Positions 44,845 to 56,738 are shown, counted from the stretch's first letter. The stretch: DNA of 64,000 bases from Pseudomonas fragi (GCF_900105835.1 NZ_LT629783.1:3370501-3434500), one strand, 5' to 3'. The notes: a model not told the origin generated them from the sequence alone. Numbers and translations: made by a program.

Positions 44845-44904
44845 GAGGAAACCTCCTGCCAAAACTTTTTACCCTTCGCCGTGCTACGTCGACCGGGCAT
44901 AGGC

Positions 44905-45168
44905 TTAGTTCGCCTCGTTGGACTCGTCCTCGAACGCTGCGAACAGCGGTTCGTCTTCGACGATTTCAGCGTTGGCGATAAACTCGTAGCTCATCAGGCC
45001 TTCTGCGATTTCGCGCAGGGCAACAACGGTAGGCTTGTCGTTTTCCCACTGCACCAGAGGCTCTTTACCGCCGGTGGCCAGTTGACGGGCACGCTTGGTA
45101 GAGAGCATGACCAGCTCAAAGCGGTTATCCACGTGTTCTAGACAGTCTTCAACGGTTACGCGGGCCAT
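44905..45168 (-). CDS. rpoZ: RNA polymerase omega subunit
   Basis: An 87-residue subunit that assists assembly of RNA polymerase; it starts [20 protein letters not shown], the conserved omega N-terminus. It precedes spoT, as in most gamma-proteobacteria. A hairpin separates it from gmk, so it probably has its own promoter in the 168-base gap. Confidence 0.95.
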   Translation of the reverse strand: MARVTVEDCLEHVDNRFELVMLSTKRARQLATGGKEPLVQWENDKPTVVALREIAEGLMSYEFIANAEIVEDEPLFAAFEDESNEAN

Positions 45169-45278
45169 GGTCTTCCTCGTAGCAAATGCAATATGCGCGC
45201 TGCCCGGATGGGCGAGCGGACTGAACAGTTTAAAAAATCACCAGCCATTAGGGAAGCGCTGATTTTTCGGCCACTGCT

Positions 45279-45326
45279 CCAAAAACCTCTGTAAGCACCA
45301 ATGTAAAGCCCTTACAGGGGTTTTGG
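45279..45326 (-). terminator. Terminator-like hairpin after gmk
   Basis: Read leftward, AAAACCCCTGTAAG and CTTACAGAGGTTTT form a 14-bp stem with one mismatch and a 15-base loop, ending in GTTTTT. Confidence 0.6.
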
Positions 45327-45336
45327 GAAGTGTTCA

Positions 45337-46834
<1,498 letters not shown>

Positions 46835-46999
46835 GGACGGTACCTCGCGATTGGATGAGTTAAGCCTGGCGGCAAGTTAGACGACAGATTGTAACGCAGT
46901 GCGGGCAACTGCCCCAAATGACGTCGGTCGTAAATACGTTTCACCGCCGTTCAGCGCCGGCGTCCACCGACGCGCCCTGCGCGGCCATGCCCTTTCCTT

Positions 47000-47005
47000 T
47001 ATAAT
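47000..47005 (+). promoter_or_regulatory. -10 element upstream of rph
   Basis: A consensus TATAAT 35 bases before the rph start; no good -35 is seen 16-18 bases upstream. Confidence 0.4.
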
Positions 47006-47040
47006 GCTCGGCAGTTTTCCGTCCCGTACAGGTATCCCAC

Positions 47041-47763
47041 ATGAAACGTCCAAGTGGTCGCGTTGCCGATCAGCTCCGCCCGATCCGCATCACCCGCAAC
47101 TACACCAAACACGCAGAGGGTTCTGTACTGGTCGAGTTCGGTGACACCAAAGTCATCTGCACCGTCAGCGTCGAGAATGGCGTGCCGCGCTTCCTCAAGG
47201 GCCAGGGCCAGGGCTGGCTGACTGCCGAATACGGCATGCTGCCACGCGCCACCGGCGACCGTAACCAGCGTGAAGCCAGCCGTGGCAAACAAGGCGGGCG
47301 TACCCTGGAAATCCAGCGCCTGATCGGCCGCTCCCTGCGCGCTGCGCTGGACATGTCCAAGCTGGGCGATATCACCCTGTACGTCGACTGCGACGTGATC
47401 CAGGCTGATGGCGGCACCCGCACTGCCTCGATCACCGGTGCAATGGTTGCCCTGGTCGACGCCCTGAAAATCATCAAGAAGCGTGGCGGCCTCAAGGGCG
47501 GCGATCCGATCAAGCAGATGATCGCGGCGGTATCGGTGGGCATGTACCAGGGCGTACCGGTACTTGACCTGGACTATCCTGAAGATTCGGCTGCTGAAAC
47601 CGACCTGAACGTGGTGATGACCAGCAGCGGCGGTTTCATCGAAGTTCAAGGCACCGCCGAAGGCGCGCCGTTCCAGCCTGAAGAGCTGAACGCCATGCTG
47701 GCACTGGCACAAAAAGGCATGAACGAAATTTTTGCCCTGCAACAAGCGGCACTGGCTGACTGA
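47041..47763 (+). CDS. rph: Ribonuclease PH
   Basis: Phosphorolytic 3'-5' exoribonuclease that trims tRNA precursors. The 240-residue protein contains [21 protein letters not shown] at the start, the phosphate-binding region around [20 protein letters not shown] (about 78-97) and [19 protein letters not shown] (about 117-135). Complete and normal length. Confidence 0.95.
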   Translation: MKRPSGRVADQLRPIRITRNYTKHAEGSVLVEFGDTKVICTVSVENGVPRFLKGQGQGWLTAEYGMLPRATGDRNQREASRGKQGGRTLEIQRLIGRSLRAALDMSKLGDITLYVDCDVIQADGGTRTASITGAMVALVDALKIIKKRGGLKGGDPIKQMIAAVSVGMYQGVPVLDLDYPEDSAAETDLNVVMTSSGGFIEVQGTAEGAPFQPEELNAMLALAQKGMNEIFALQQAALAD

Positions 47764-47798
47764 TTGCCCGAGCCAACGCTTAGCACTTGGAGAATCTC

Positions 47799-48167
47799 AT
47801 GAGCGAACTGGATCTTTCAAAACCTGGACCGAGCCGCGACGCTCGCAAATGGGCCATGTTCTGTCATTTTTCGGCGTTCCTGGGGATGTGGTTTCCGTTT
47901 GGCAGCCTGATCGGCCCGCTGATCCTGTGGCAGGTAAAGCGCGAGAGCGATCCCTTTATCGACGATCAGGGCAAGGAAGCGATGAACTTCCAGATCACCG
48001 TGGCGATTGCCTCGGCCATTTGCTATGTGCTGATGTTCGTGCTGATCGGCTTTGCGCTGCTGGGCCTGGTGCTGATCGGTGCGGTGGTGCTGGTGGTGAT
48101 TGCCGGGGTCAAGGCCAATGACGGGGTGGCTTATCGTTACCCTTTCACCTGGCGGCCGCTCAAGTAA
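47799..48167 (+). CDS. DUF4870 membrane protein
   Basis: A 122-residue protein with three hydrophobic segments (about 25-45, 62-82, 84-104) and the DUF4870 pattern MFCHFSAFLGMWFP, DDQGKEAMNFQIT and GVAYRYPFTWRPLK. Function unknown. TTGGAG precedes the ATG at 47799. It follows rph by 35 bases and may share its transcript. Confidence 0.85.
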   Translation: MSELDLSKPGPSRDARKWAMFCHFSAFLGMWFPFGSLIGPLILWQVKRESDPFIDDQGKEAMNFQITVAIASAICYVLMFVLIGFALLGLVLIGAVVLVVIAGVKANDGVAYRYPFTWRPLK

Positions 48168-48178
48168 CACACCTGCCT

Positions 48179-48265
48179 TGTGGGAGCGGGCTTGCTCGCG
48201 ATGCAAACGATGCGGTCTGTCTGGTAAACCGCGTTGATGCCATCGCGGGCAAGCCCGCTCCCACA
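48179..48265. repeat. REP pair in convergent DUF4870/crc gap
   Basis: Left arm GTGGGAGCGGGCTTGCTCGCG, right arm CGCGGGCAAGCCCGCTCCCAC. Confidence 0.9.
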
Positions 48266-48293
48266 TCGCCCGCCACCACAATGGGTTGCGTAC

Positions 48294-48329
48294 AAAAAAG
48301 GCCCGTATCTTCCGATACGGGCCTTTTTT
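48294..48329. terminator. Bidirectional intrinsic terminator
   Basis: A 16-bp perfect stem AAAAAAGGCCCGTATC / GATACGGGCCTTTTTT with TTCC loop, between the DUF4870 gene and crc. Confidence 0.93.
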
Positions 48330-48345
48330 AACTGCGAAAAAACAC

Positions 48346-49125
48346 TTAGATAGTCAGTGTCCAGTCGTAGTCCACGATCAATGGCGCGTGCTGCGAGAAG
48401 CGTGGCTGACGCGGCATGCGAGCGCTTCGTACAAAGCGGCGCAAGCCCGGTGTCAGCAGCTGGTAGTCAAAACGCCAGCCCAAATTCAGCATCTCGGCCT
48501 GTTCGTTGTCCGGCCACCAGCTGTACTGGTCGCCTTCACGACTGACTTCACGCAGGGCATCGACATAGCCCATGTTGCCGACAATCTCATCCATCCAGGC
48601 CCGTTCAGGCGCCAGGAAGCCAGGCGATTGCTGGCTGTCGCGCCAGTTTTTAATGTCGAGTTTCTGCTGCGCCACATACAGCGAGCCGCAGTAGATGTAC
48701 TCACGACGCTTGCGACGCTGCTTGTCGAGATAGCGCGCAAAGTCGTCCATTAGCTTGAATTTTTGATTCAAGTCTTCATCGCCGTTCTGCCCCGAAGGGA
48801 GCAGCAAGGTCGCGATGCTGACCTTATCGAAATCGGCTTGCAGGTAGCGCCCGTAGCGATCGGCCGTCTCGAAGCCAAGCCCGGTGATGACTGCTTTCGG
48901 CTGCAACCGCGAGTACAAAGCCACACCACCTTGGGCAGGAACTTCGGCGTCACAGGCATAAAGAAAGTAGCCATCGAGCTGGTAGGCTGGATCGTCCAGT
49001 TCAAAGGCGGAGGCACGGGTGTCCTGCAGGCAGATAACGTCGGCATTCTGAGCTTGCAGCCAACTGAGTAAACCGCGCTCGACTGCCGTCTGAATACCAT
49101 TGACGTTCACACTGATGATCCGCAT
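48346..49125 (-). CDS. crc: Catabolite repression control protein Crc
   Basis: Acts with Hfq on A-rich (CA) motifs to repress translation of secondary-substrate genes, and is itself titrated by CrcZ/CrcY RNAs. The 259-residue protein has the exonuclease-endonuclease-phosphatase fold (MRIISVNVNGIQTAVERG, CLQDTRA, HAPLIVDYDW at the end) but Pseudomonas Crc has no nuclease activity. The start at 49125 is conserved. It is divergent from pyrE across 82 bases, as in other pseudomonads. Confidence 0.96.
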   Translation of the reverse strand: MRIISVNVNGIQTAVERGLLSWLQAQNADVICLQDTRASAFELDDPAYQLDGYFLYACDAEVPAQGGVALYSRLQPKAVITGLGFETADRYGRYLQADFDKVSIATLLLPSGQNGDEDLNQKFKLMDDFARYLDKQRRKRREYIYCGSLYVAQQKLDIKNWRDSQQSPGFLAPERAWMDEIVGNMGYVDALREVSREGDQYSWWPDNEQAEMLNLGWRFDYQLLTPGLRRFVRSARMPRQPRFSQHAPLIVDYDWTLTI

Positions 49126-49146
49126 AAATGGCCCCAAAAATCTCGT

Positions 49147-49163
49147 GCGTGTATGATACACGC
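49147..49163. promoter_or_regulatory. Perfect 17-bp palindrome in the crc/pyrE promoter region
   Basis: GCGTGTAT-G-ATACACGC. It contains -10-like hexamers in both directions (TATGAT rightward, TATCAT leftward), so it could be overlapping divergent -10 elements, an operator, or both. Confidence 0.55.
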
Positions 49164-49207
49164 CGTCTTACCAATTAGCTAAATCCGTGGTATCTGGGGC
49201 CTTTTTC

Positions 49208-49849
49208 ATGCAAGCGTATCAGCGCGACTTCATCCGTTTTGCCATCGATCGCGGCGTACTGCGCTTCGGTGAGTTCACCCTGAAGTCCGGGCGCACCAGT
49301 CCTTACTTCTTCAATGCCGGCCTGTTCAACACCGGTTCCGCCCTGGCCCAGCTAGGGCGCTTCTATGCGGCGGCCATCGTTGACAGCGGCATTTCCTTCG
49401 ACGTGCTCTTTGGCCCGGCCTACAAGGGCATCCCCCTGGCGGCGACCACTGCCGTGGCACTGGCCGAACACCACGACCGCGACCTGCCGTGGTGCTTCAA
49501 CCGCAAAGAAGCCAAGGCTCACGGCGAAGGCGGCAGCCTGGTTGGCTCGCCGCTGGAAGGCGATATCCTGATCATCGACGATGTGATCACGGCTGGTACC
49601 GCTATCCGTGAAGTGATGCAGATCATCCAGGCCCAGGGCGCCAAGGCGGCCGGCGTGATGATTGCCCTCAACCGTCAGGAGCGCGGTAACGGCGAGCTGT
49701 CGGCGATCCAGGAAGTCGAGCGCGACTTCGGCATTCCGGTGATCAGCATCGTTTCGTTGAATCAGGTGCTGCAATACCTGGCCGAAGACGAAACGCTCAA
49801 GCAATACCTGCCAGCCGTTGAGGCGTACCGGGCGCAGTACGGGATTTAA
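49208..49849 (+). CDS. pyrE: Orotate phosphoribosyltransferase
   Basis: Converts orotate and PRPP to OMP in pyrimidine synthesis. The 213-residue protein starts [16 protein letters not shown], has the [16 protein letters not shown] substrate loop (about 19-35), the flexible catalytic loop around [12 protein letters not shown] and the PRPP-binding motif [13 protein letters not shown] (about 120-132). Confidence 0.96.
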   Translation: MQAYQRDFIRFAIDRGVLRFGEFTLKSGRTSPYFFNAGLFNTGSALAQLGRFYAAAIVDSGISFDVLFGPAYKGIPLAATTAVALAEHHDRDLPWCFNRKEAKAHGEGGSLVGSPLEGDILIIDDVITAGTAIREVMQIIQAQGAKAAGVMIALNRQERGNGELSAIQEVERDFGIPVISIVSLNQVLQYLAEDETLKQYLPAVEAYRAQYGI

Positions 49850-49865
49850 TCCCCCCCCCGCCCAT

Positions 49866-49905
49866 AAAAAAGCCCCGCCCGGATCATTCCGGGCGGGGCT
49901 TTTTT
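49866..49905. terminator. Bidirectional intrinsic terminator
   Basis: An 18-bp perfect stem AAAAAAGCCCCGCCCGGA / TCCGGGCGGGGCTTTTTT with TCAT loop between pyrE and argB; it is preceded by a run of nine C (49851-49859). Confidence 0.95.
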
Positions 49906-49913
49906 AGTTCTGC

Positions 49914-50819
<906 letters not shown>

Positions 50820-50844
50820 TCAGGGCTCCGGTAGAACAAGTCGG

Positions 50845-52242
50845 TCAAAACGGTAGTTGGAGATCAGGTGCCACACGCTGCAATTGAGCGTGAAAGACAT
50901 CCTTGATACGTTGCAGTTCGGCCTCGGTTTCGGCCTCGAATCGCAGCACCAGCACCGGGGTGGTGTTGGAGGCGCGAACCAGGCCCCAGCCATGAGGGTA
51001 GTCAACCCGCACGCCATCAATGGTCGTCAGCTCGGCGGCTTCGCCCCATTGGGCGTCGTGCAGGGCCTCAATGATGCTGAATTTGCTCTCGTCCGTCACA
51101 TCGATATTGATTTCAGGTGTGGAAATATCGTTCGGGAAGGTCTCAAACAGCGCTTCAGCAGTTACCTGACGCTTGCTGAGGATCTCCAGCAGGCGTGCAG
51201 CGCTATAGATGCCGTCGTCAAAACCGAACCAGCGCTCTTTGAAAAAGATATGTCCGCTCATTTCGCCAGCCAGCAAGGCGCCGGTTTCTTTCATCTTCTT
51301 TTTCATCAGCGAATGGCCTGTCTTCCACATCAGTGGTCGACCGCCGAGTTCCTTGATGAGCGGGATCAGACGGCGGGTGCATTTCACATCGAAAATGATC
51401 TCGGCGTCCGGGTTGCGCTCCATTACATCCTGGGCGAACAACATCAGTAAGTGGTCAGCAAAGATAATGGTGCCAGTGTTGGTCACGACACCCACGCGAT
51501 CAGCATCACCATCAAAGGCAAGCCCTATATCGGCATTGGTTTCTTTGACCTTGGCGATCAAATCCACGAGGTTTTCCGGCTTGCTAGGGTCGGGGTGATG
51601 GTTGGGGAAATTGCCATCCACTTCGCAAAAAAGGGCGGTCACATCACAACCCAAGGCTTCAATCAGCTGGGGGGCGATGACCCCGGCCACGCCGTTGCCG
51701 CAGTCCACAACGACCTTCAAGCGCTTGGCCAGCTTGATATCGCGGGTAATCACTTCGGTGTAGAGGGGCAAAATATCTACACGTTCTATACGCCCTTCGC
51801 CCCAGGTCAGGTCATTGGCCTTGAGCCGCGTATGCAGTGCCTTGATCTGCTCATCAGCCAGGGTATCGCCCGCGATCACGATCTTGAAACCGTTGTAGTC
51901 CGGCGGGTTATGGCTGCCCGTGAGCATCACCCCCGACTTGCCTGCCAGCACATGCGTGGCGTAATACAGCGCAGGGGTCGGCACCAGCCCAACATCGCTA
52001 ACCTGGCAGCCACTGTCTGCCACGCCCTGGATCAGGCGTTCGACCAGCTCAGGGCCTGACAGGCGCCCGTCCCGACCTACCGACACATGGGGTTCACCCT
52101 TGGCCAGGCTTTCGGCACCGACGGCACGGCCGATCCAGTACGCGGTTTCAGCGGTCAGGGTTTTTGGCACCACACCGCGGATGTCATAGGCGCGGAAAAT
52201 GCTGTCAGGCAGTATCGGTGGAACCGAAGCGGGGTTAATCAT
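50845..52242 (-). CDS. algC: Phosphomannomutase/phosphoglucomutase
   Basis: Interconverts hexose 6- and 1-phosphates for alginate, LPS, rhamnolipid and Psl-type precursors. The 465-residue protein has the phosphoserine loop with Ser110 (LTGSHNPPDYNG), the metal loop DGDADRVG (about 242-249), the sugar-binding GEMSGHIFF and the phosphate-binding RASNTTPVLVLRFE. The ATG at 52242 is used because MINPASVPPILP matches known starts; the Shine-Dalgarno GGAG is 12 bases away, separated by a run of eight C. Confidence 0.94.
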   Translation of the reverse strand: MINPASVPPILPDSIFRAYDIRGVVPKTLTAETAYWIGRAVGAESLAKGEPHVSVGRDGRLSGPELVERLIQGVADSGCQVSDVGLVPTPALYYATHVLAGKSGVMLTGSHNPPDYNGFKIVIAGDTLADEQIKALHTRLKANDLTWGEGRIERVDILPLYTEVITRDIKLAKRLKVVVDCGNGVAGVIAPQLIEALGCDVTALFCEVDGNFPNHHPDPSKPENLVDLIAKVKETNADIGLAFDGDADRVGVVTNTGTIIFADHLLMLFAQDVMERNPDAEIIFDVKCTRRLIPLIKELGGRPLMWKTGHSLMKKKMKETGALLAGEMSGHIFFKERWFGFDDGIYSAARLLEILSKRQVTAEALFETFPNDISTPEINIDVTDESKFSIIEALHDAQWGEAAELTTIDGVRVDYPHGWGLVRASNTTPVLVLRFEAETEAELQRIKDVFHAQLQRVAPDLQLPF

Positions 52243-52246
52243 TGCT

Positions 52247-52254
52247 GGGGGGGG
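52247..52254 (-). other. Homopolymer C8 between Shine-Dalgarno and start of algC
   Basis: On the coding strand GGAG, CCCCCCCC, AGCA, ATG. The run sets the ribosome-site spacing at 12 bases. Confidence 0.9.
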
Positions 52255-52285
52255 CTCCACGCTCAGAGGATTCAGGAGGGTGCTG

Positions 52286-52310
52286 AAGGCCAGGTCGGAC
52301 GCCTGGCCTT
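52286..52310. other. Hairpin in the dut-algC gap
   Basis: Perfect 9-bp arms AAGGCCAGG / CCTGGCCTT with a seven-base loop and no T-run; possible processing or stability element between dut and algC. Confidence 0.5.
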
Positions 52311-52321
52311 GTCGTGCAAAA

Positions 52322-52777
52322 TCAGAGCTTGCCGGAGTGGCCAAAACCGCCAGCGCCGCGCTGGCTTTCGTCGAATTCTTCGACCAGTTCAAAGTGTGCT
52401 TGTACCACCGGCACCAGTACCAGCTGAGCGATACGCTCGCCGATGGTGATGTTGAAGGCGGTCTGGCCACGGTTCCAGCACGACACCATCAGCTCGCCCT
52501 GGTAATCAGAGTCGATCAGGCCGACCAGGTTCCCCAGCACGATGCCGTGTTTATGGCCCAGGCCCGAACGCGGCAGGATCAGGGCGGCAAGGCCCGGGTC
52601 GCCAATGTATACCGACAGGCCGGTAGGGATCAGCAGGGTCTGGCCCGGCTCCAGAACGGTGTCTTCTTTAAGCATGGCGCGCAGGTCGAGGCCGGCGGAG
52701 CCCGGGGTGGCGTACTGCGGCAGCGGGAATTCGTTACCAATGCGTGGGTCGAGGATCTTGGCTTGCAAAGCGTGCAT
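52322..52777 (-). CDS. dut: dUTP diphosphatase
   Basis: Removes dUTP and provides dUMP for dTMP synthesis. The 151-residue trimeric dUTPase has motifs GSAGLDLRA (about 28-36), [16 protein letters not shown] (about 69-84), [11 protein letters not shown], and the C-terminal flexible [15 protein letters not shown]. It starts five bases after the coaBC stop. Confidence 0.96.
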   Translation of the reverse strand: MHALQAKILDPRIGNEFPLPQYATPGSAGLDLRAMLKEDTVLEPGQTLLIPTGLSVYIGDPGLAALILPRSGLGHKHGIVLGNLVGLIDSDYQGELMVSCWNRGQTAFNITIGERIAQLVLVPVVQAHFELVEEFDESQRGAGGFGHSGKL

Positions 52778-52782
52778 ACGAG

Positions 52783-53991
52783 TTAAACCTGGTTCAGACG
52801 TTCGGCGATAAAAGTGACCAGCTGGCGGGCAATCTTGCCCTTGCTGGTCTGGGCAAATACGGTGGCATGCAGTTCGCGATCAATCACGCTGCAGGCGTTC
52901 TCTTCGCTGTTGAAGCCGATGCTGGGGTTGGCCACATCGTTGGCGACAATCAGGTCGAGGTTTTTGTCTTTGAGCTTGCGTGCTGCGTAATCGAGCAAGT
53001 GCTCGGTTTCTGCGGCAAAACCAACACTGAAAGGGCGGTCAGGGCGTGAAGCAATAGTGGCCAGAATGTCTGGATTGCGCACCATCTGCAGCAGCAGGCC
53101 GTCACCCTTGGTAGGGTCTTTCTTGAGTTTTTGCGGGGCAACGACTTCCGGGCGGTAGTCTGCAACCGCAGCGGACGCGATAAACACGTCACAGGGGATC
53201 GCCGCTTCACAGGCTGCGAGCATGTCACGGGCGCTTACAACGTCGATGCGGGTGACGCGATCCGGAGTCGGCAGGTGTACCGGGCCGGTGATCAGGGTCA
53301 CGCGCGCACCGGCTTCCACTGCCGCTTCGGCCAGGGCGAAGCCCATTTTGCCCGAGCTGTGGTTGGTGATGTAACGCACCGGGTCGATGTTTTCCTGGGT
53401 CGGCCCGGCAGTAATCAGCACATGCTTGCCGGTCAGCAGCTGGCGCTGGAAACACTCGGCGGCGCAGTGCACCAGATCATCGGCTTCGAGCATGCGGCCA
53501 AAGCCCACGTCGCCACAGGCCTGACTGCCAGACGCCGGGCCAAACACGCGCAGGCCGCGGCTTTCGAGCAGTCGGGTATTGGCCTGGGTGGCCGGGTCGC
53601 GCCACATGGCCTGGTTCATCGCCGGCGCGATGGCAACCGTGGCATCCGTAGCCAGCACCAGGGTGGTCAGCAGGTCATTGGCCAGGCCCTGGGCCAGGCG
53701 GGCGATCAGGTCTGCAGTTGCAGGTGCAATCAGCACCAGGTCGGCCCACTTGGCCAGCTCGATATGCCCCATAGCCGCCTCTGCCGCAGGGTCGAGCAAA
53801 TCCAGATGAACGGGGTGCCCGGACAACGCCTGCATGGTCAGGGGGGTGATGAATTCGCTGCCGCCGCGGGTCATGACAACCCGTACTTCCGCGCCTTGGT
53901 CCAGGAGACGGCGAACCAGCTCTGCACTCTTGTAAGCCGCGATGCCGCCGCCGACGCCCAAGACAATGCGTTTTCGATACAGCCGCTGCAT
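52783..53991 (-). CDS. coaBC: Phosphopantothenoylcysteine decarboxylase/synthetase CoaBC
   Basis: Bifunctional coenzyme A enzyme, 402 residues. The N-terminal FMN domain CoaC (about 1-190) has [19 protein letters not shown] and the cysteine loop [12 protein letters not shown]; the C-terminal CoaB (about 191-402) has the dimer/CTP motif [13 protein letters not shown] and [10 protein letters not shown]. The ATG at 53991 ([16 protein letters not shown]) fits. It heads coaBC-dut-algC-argB. Confidence 0.95.
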   Translation of the reverse strand: MQRLYRKRIVLGVGGGIAAYKSAELVRRLLDQGAEVRVVMTRGGSEFITPLTMQALSGHPVHLDLLDPAAEAAMGHIELAKWADLVLIAPATADLIARLAQGLANDLLTTLVLATDATVAIAPAMNQAMWRDPATQANTRLLESRGLRVFGPASGSQACGDVGFGRMLEADDLVHCAAECFQRQLLTGKHVLITAGPTQENIDPVRYITNHSSGKMGFALAEAAVEAGARVTLITGPVHLPTPDRVTRIDVVSARDMLAACEAAIPCDVFIASAAVADYRPEVVAPQKLKKDPTKGDGLLLQMVRNPDILATIASRPDRPFSVGFAAETEHLLDYAARKLKDKNLDLIVANDVANPSIGFNSEENACSVIDRELHATVFAQTSKGKIARQLVTFIAERLNQV

Positions 53992-54113
53992 AGGCCTGCC
54001 TTTTAGTTCGATGATGACTGCGCAGAAAATGGCCAAATGCCGCGCAAAAATGATGGGCTAAGATAACACAGCGCCTGCCAGGGAACAGCGGCGCCCACTC
54101 ACAAGGAGGTGTT

Positions 54114-54788
54114 ATGAGCATTCGAGATTGGCCTGCGGCGGAGCGTCCGCGGGAGAAGCTTTTGCAACACGGATCCGGCAGTCTTTCCGACGCCGAACTG
54201 CTGGCAATCTTCTTGCGCACCGGGGTTTCGGGCAAAAGCGCGGTCGATCTGGCGCGCCATCTGCTCAGCGAGTTTGGCAGCCTGCGGGCCTTGCTCGAAG
54301 CTGATCTGCGTGCCTTCTGTCGCCAGCTCGGGCTGGGCCCGGCCAAGTTCAGCCAGTTGCAGGCCGTACTGGAAATGAGTCGCCGCCATTTGGCCGAACG
54401 CTTGCGCCGCGAAAGCGCGCTAGAGAGCCCGCAAGCTGTTCGCGACTATTTCAAGGCCTTGCTGCGTCATGAGCCGCACGAAGTGTTTGGTTGCCTGTTT
54501 CTGGACACCCGGCACCGCATGCTGGCCTTTGAAGTGCTTTTCAGGGGCTCGATAGACAGCGCCAGCGTCTACCCGCGCCAAGTGGTCAAGCGCGCCCTGG
54601 CGCACAATGCCGCAGCGGTGATTTTCTGCCACAACCATCCCTCCGGCATCAGCGAACCCAGCCAGGCTGACCGGACCTTGACCAGGCGTCTGATCCAGGC
54701 GCTGGACCTGATCGAAGTGCGGGTTCTGGATCACTTTATAGTCGGCGACGGCCAGCCGCTTTCGATGGTCGAACGCGGCTGGATGTAA
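54114..54788 (+). CDS. radC: RadC family JAB-domain protein
   Basis: A 224-residue protein with an N-terminal helix-hairpin-helix-like part and a C-terminal MPN/JAB domain whose metal-site residues are intact: His173, His175 and Ser177 in HNHPSG and Asp186. RadC was named for repair, but its enzymatic role remains unsettled. A strong AAGGAGG precedes the ATG. It is divergent from coaBC and its stop lies three bases from the convergent binding-protein gene. Confidence 0.93.
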   Translation: MSIRDWPAAERPREKLLQHGSGSLSDAELLAIFLRTGVSGKSAVDLARHLLSEFGSLRALLEADLRAFCRQLGLGPAKFSQLQAVLEMSRRHLAERLRRESALESPQAVRDYFKALLRHEPHEVFGCLFLDTRHRMLAFEVLFRGSIDSASVYPRQVVKRALAHNAAAVIFCHNHPSGISEPSQADRTLTRRLIQALDLIEVRVLDHFIVGDGQPLSMVERGWM

Positions 54789-54791
54789 GGC

Positions 54792-56378
54792 TCAGGGCTT
54801 AACGCTGACTGTTGAAAAGTCCTGACGCCCAAACGGACTTACCTGATATCCCTGTACGTCTTTACGGGTCAGTGCGTAGGCCGTTGGATGGGCCAGCGGC
54901 AGCCACAGGGCTTGCTGCTGGATCTGCGCTTGGGCCTTTTGATACAACGCGCTGCGTTTGTCCTGGTCGGTCAGGGTTTTGCCCTGGCTGATCAAACCGT
55001 CCAGGGTCTTGTCGCAATAGCGCGCAAAGTTGGTCCCGGACTTCACTGCCGCACAGGAAAACTGCGGCGTGAGGAAGTTGTCCGGGTCACCGTTATCGCC
55101 CGCCCAGCCCATAAACAGCAGGTCATGCTCGCCCGCCTTGGCGCGACGGATCAACTCACCCCACTCGATCACGCGGATATCGGCCTGGATGCCCACCTTG
55201 GCCAGGTCAGCCTGCAGCAACTGCGCTCCAAGGCTCGGGTTGGGATTGAGCACGCTGCCTGTCGGGCGCGTCCAGATCGTGGTTTTGAAGCCGTCTTTCA
55301 GCCCCGCCCTGGCCAACAACTCCCGGGCTTTTTGCGGGTCGTGAGCATACCCCGGCAAGTCCTTGGCATAACTCCAGGTGGTTGCCGGGTAAATCCCGTT
55401 GGCCGCCTGGGCGCCATTTTCAAACACGGCCTTGAGATAAGTGTCCTTGTCGAAAGCCAGATTAATGGCCTGACGAACTTCGGGTTTATCCAGTGGCGGA
55501 TGCTGGCTATTGATGGCCACAAACGCGGTCATGAAGGCGGGGGTTTGTGTCACTGCCAATGCCGGATCCTTGGCCGCGGCGGCTACGTCCAGCGGCTTGG
55601 GCGAGAGGGCAATCTGGCATTCATTGCGACGCAATTTCTGCAGGCGCACGTTGGCATCAGGGGTGATGGCAAAAATCAGCCCATCCACCGCAGGCTTGCC
55701 GGCAAAGTAGTCCGGGTTGGCCTTGTAGCGCACCACGGCGTCTTTCTGGAAACGGTTGAAGATGAAAGGCCCGGTGCCGATCGGCTGGCTGTTCATCAAC
55801 TCGGGCGTGCCCGCTTTCATCAGTTTGTCGGCATATTCGGCTGAGTAGATCGAGGCAAAGCCCATGCTCAGTGCTGGCAGAAAGGTCGAATCAGGGCGGC
55901 TGAGGGTAAAGCGCACAGTCAGCGGGTCGGGTGTTTCAATCTTTTTGATCAGCTCGGGCAGTTGCAAGGATTGCGCATGGGGGAAACCGCTTTGCGCCAC
56001 CTTATGCCACGGGTTGGTGGGATCAAGCATGCGTTCGAAGCTGAAACGCACGTCATCGGCATTCAATTCACGGCTTGGAGTGAAATAGGCCGTGTTGTGG
56101 AACTTGACCCCGGGGCGTAGCTTGAAGTCGTACACAAGACCGTCAGGGGACACTGACCAGCTTTGCGCCAGTGAAGGCACCAGCTTTGCGGCTTTGGCGT
56201 CAAAGTCCACCAGGCGGTTCATCAGCACGTCTGCCGAAGCATTGGTGGTGCTGAGCGAGTTGTACTGCACAACGTCGAACCCTTCAGGGCTGGCCTCGGT
56301 GCAAACGCTCAAGGTGGCTGCCTGTACCAGCGGGCTCAGGCAAAAGGTGAGCAAAAAAGGGACGGCAGCGAGGCGCAT
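54792..56378 (-). CDS. Peptide/dipeptide ABC transporter substrate-binding protein
   Basis: A 528-residue periplasmic protein of the SBP_bac_5 family, closest in type to DppA. Signal peptide ends at LVQAA (about residue 20); the family signature is RELNADDVRFSFERMLDP (about 85-102), with LRPGVKFH and RQAINLAFDKDTYL. The ATG at 56378 has an AGGAAACAG site. No permease or ATPase genes are adjacent, so it must work with components encoded elsewhere. Confidence 0.92.
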   Translation of the reverse strand: MRLAAVPFLLTFCLSPLVQAATLSVCTEASPEGFDVVQYNSLSTTNASADVLMNRLVDFDAKAAKLVPSLAQSWSVSPDGLVYDFKLRPGVKFHNTAYFTPSRELNADDVRFSFERMLDPTNPWHKVAQSGFPHAQSLQLPELIKKIETPDPLTVRFTLSRPDSTFLPALSMGFASIYSAEYADKLMKAGTPELMNSQPIGTGPFIFNRFQKDAVVRYKANPDYFAGKPAVDGLIFAITPDANVRLQKLRRNECQIALSPKPLDVAAAAKDPALAVTQTPAFMTAFVAINSQHPPLDKPEVRQAINLAFDKDTYLKAVFENGAQAANGIYPATTWSYAKDLPGYAHDPQKARELLARAGLKDGFKTTIWTRPTGSVLNPNPSLGAQLLQADLAKVGIQADIRVIEWGELIRRAKAGEHDLLFMGWAGDNGDPDNFLTPQFSCAAVKSGTNFARYCDKTLDGLISQGKTLTDQDKRSALYQKAQAQIQQQALWLPLAHPTAYALTRKDVQGYQVSPFGRQDFSTVSVKP

Positions 56379-56489
56379 GATCTGTTTCCTGTACAAGTCG
56401 ATGAGGCCCATCTGCAAGTGCAGTCTGGAAAAGTCTTACCCTAGTGTTCTGATTGCTAAATGACTACTTTTTAATGACAGCCGATACGC

Positions 56490-56578
56490 TGTAGCCGCTG
56501 ACAAGGCCCGCAGGGCCTTCAATAATCGTGAAAAAACGACCGCTGCGCCCTCGATTGCAGCCTTCGGCAGCGGCTACA
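56490..56578. repeat. REP pair of a second class
   Basis: TGTAGCCGCTG at the left and its inverse within GCAGCCTTCGGCAGCGGCTACA at the right. This is the GTAGCCGCTGCCGAAGGC class of Pseudomonas REP, the only one in the window, and it lies in a divergent rather than convergent gap. Confidence 0.7.
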
Positions 56579-56702
56579 CGATGGCATTGGCACCTGAAAA
56601 CTTTCACCCAGCGACGAGCGGTAAAACGCCACAAGGCATAGACGCGGCGTGGATTGGCGTTAAAATGGCGGCTTCATTAATTACACCAAATCACACTGCT
56701 TG

Positions 56703-56731
56703 TTGTTGCTCTTTAGTCTTTCTGGTATAAA
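56703..56731 (+). promoter_or_regulatory. Promoter of rpmB-rpmG
   Basis: -35 TTGTTG, 17-base spacer, -10 TATAAA, in an AT-rich stretch. It would give a leader of about 140 bases before rpmB. Confidence 0.65.
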
Positions 56732-56738
56732 GCAGCGC

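Noticed and set aside
42808..45141. A 777-codon open frame on the + strand opposite spoT and rpoZ
   Set aside because: It is the antisense frame of highly biased GC-rich genes; spoT and rpoZ are unmistakable on the other strand and the antisense translation has no domain resemblance.
49851..49859. Run of nine C after pyrE
   Set aside because: It lies between the stop codon and the terminator, so changes in length should have no coding or initiation effect; may be a sequencing-error hotspot.
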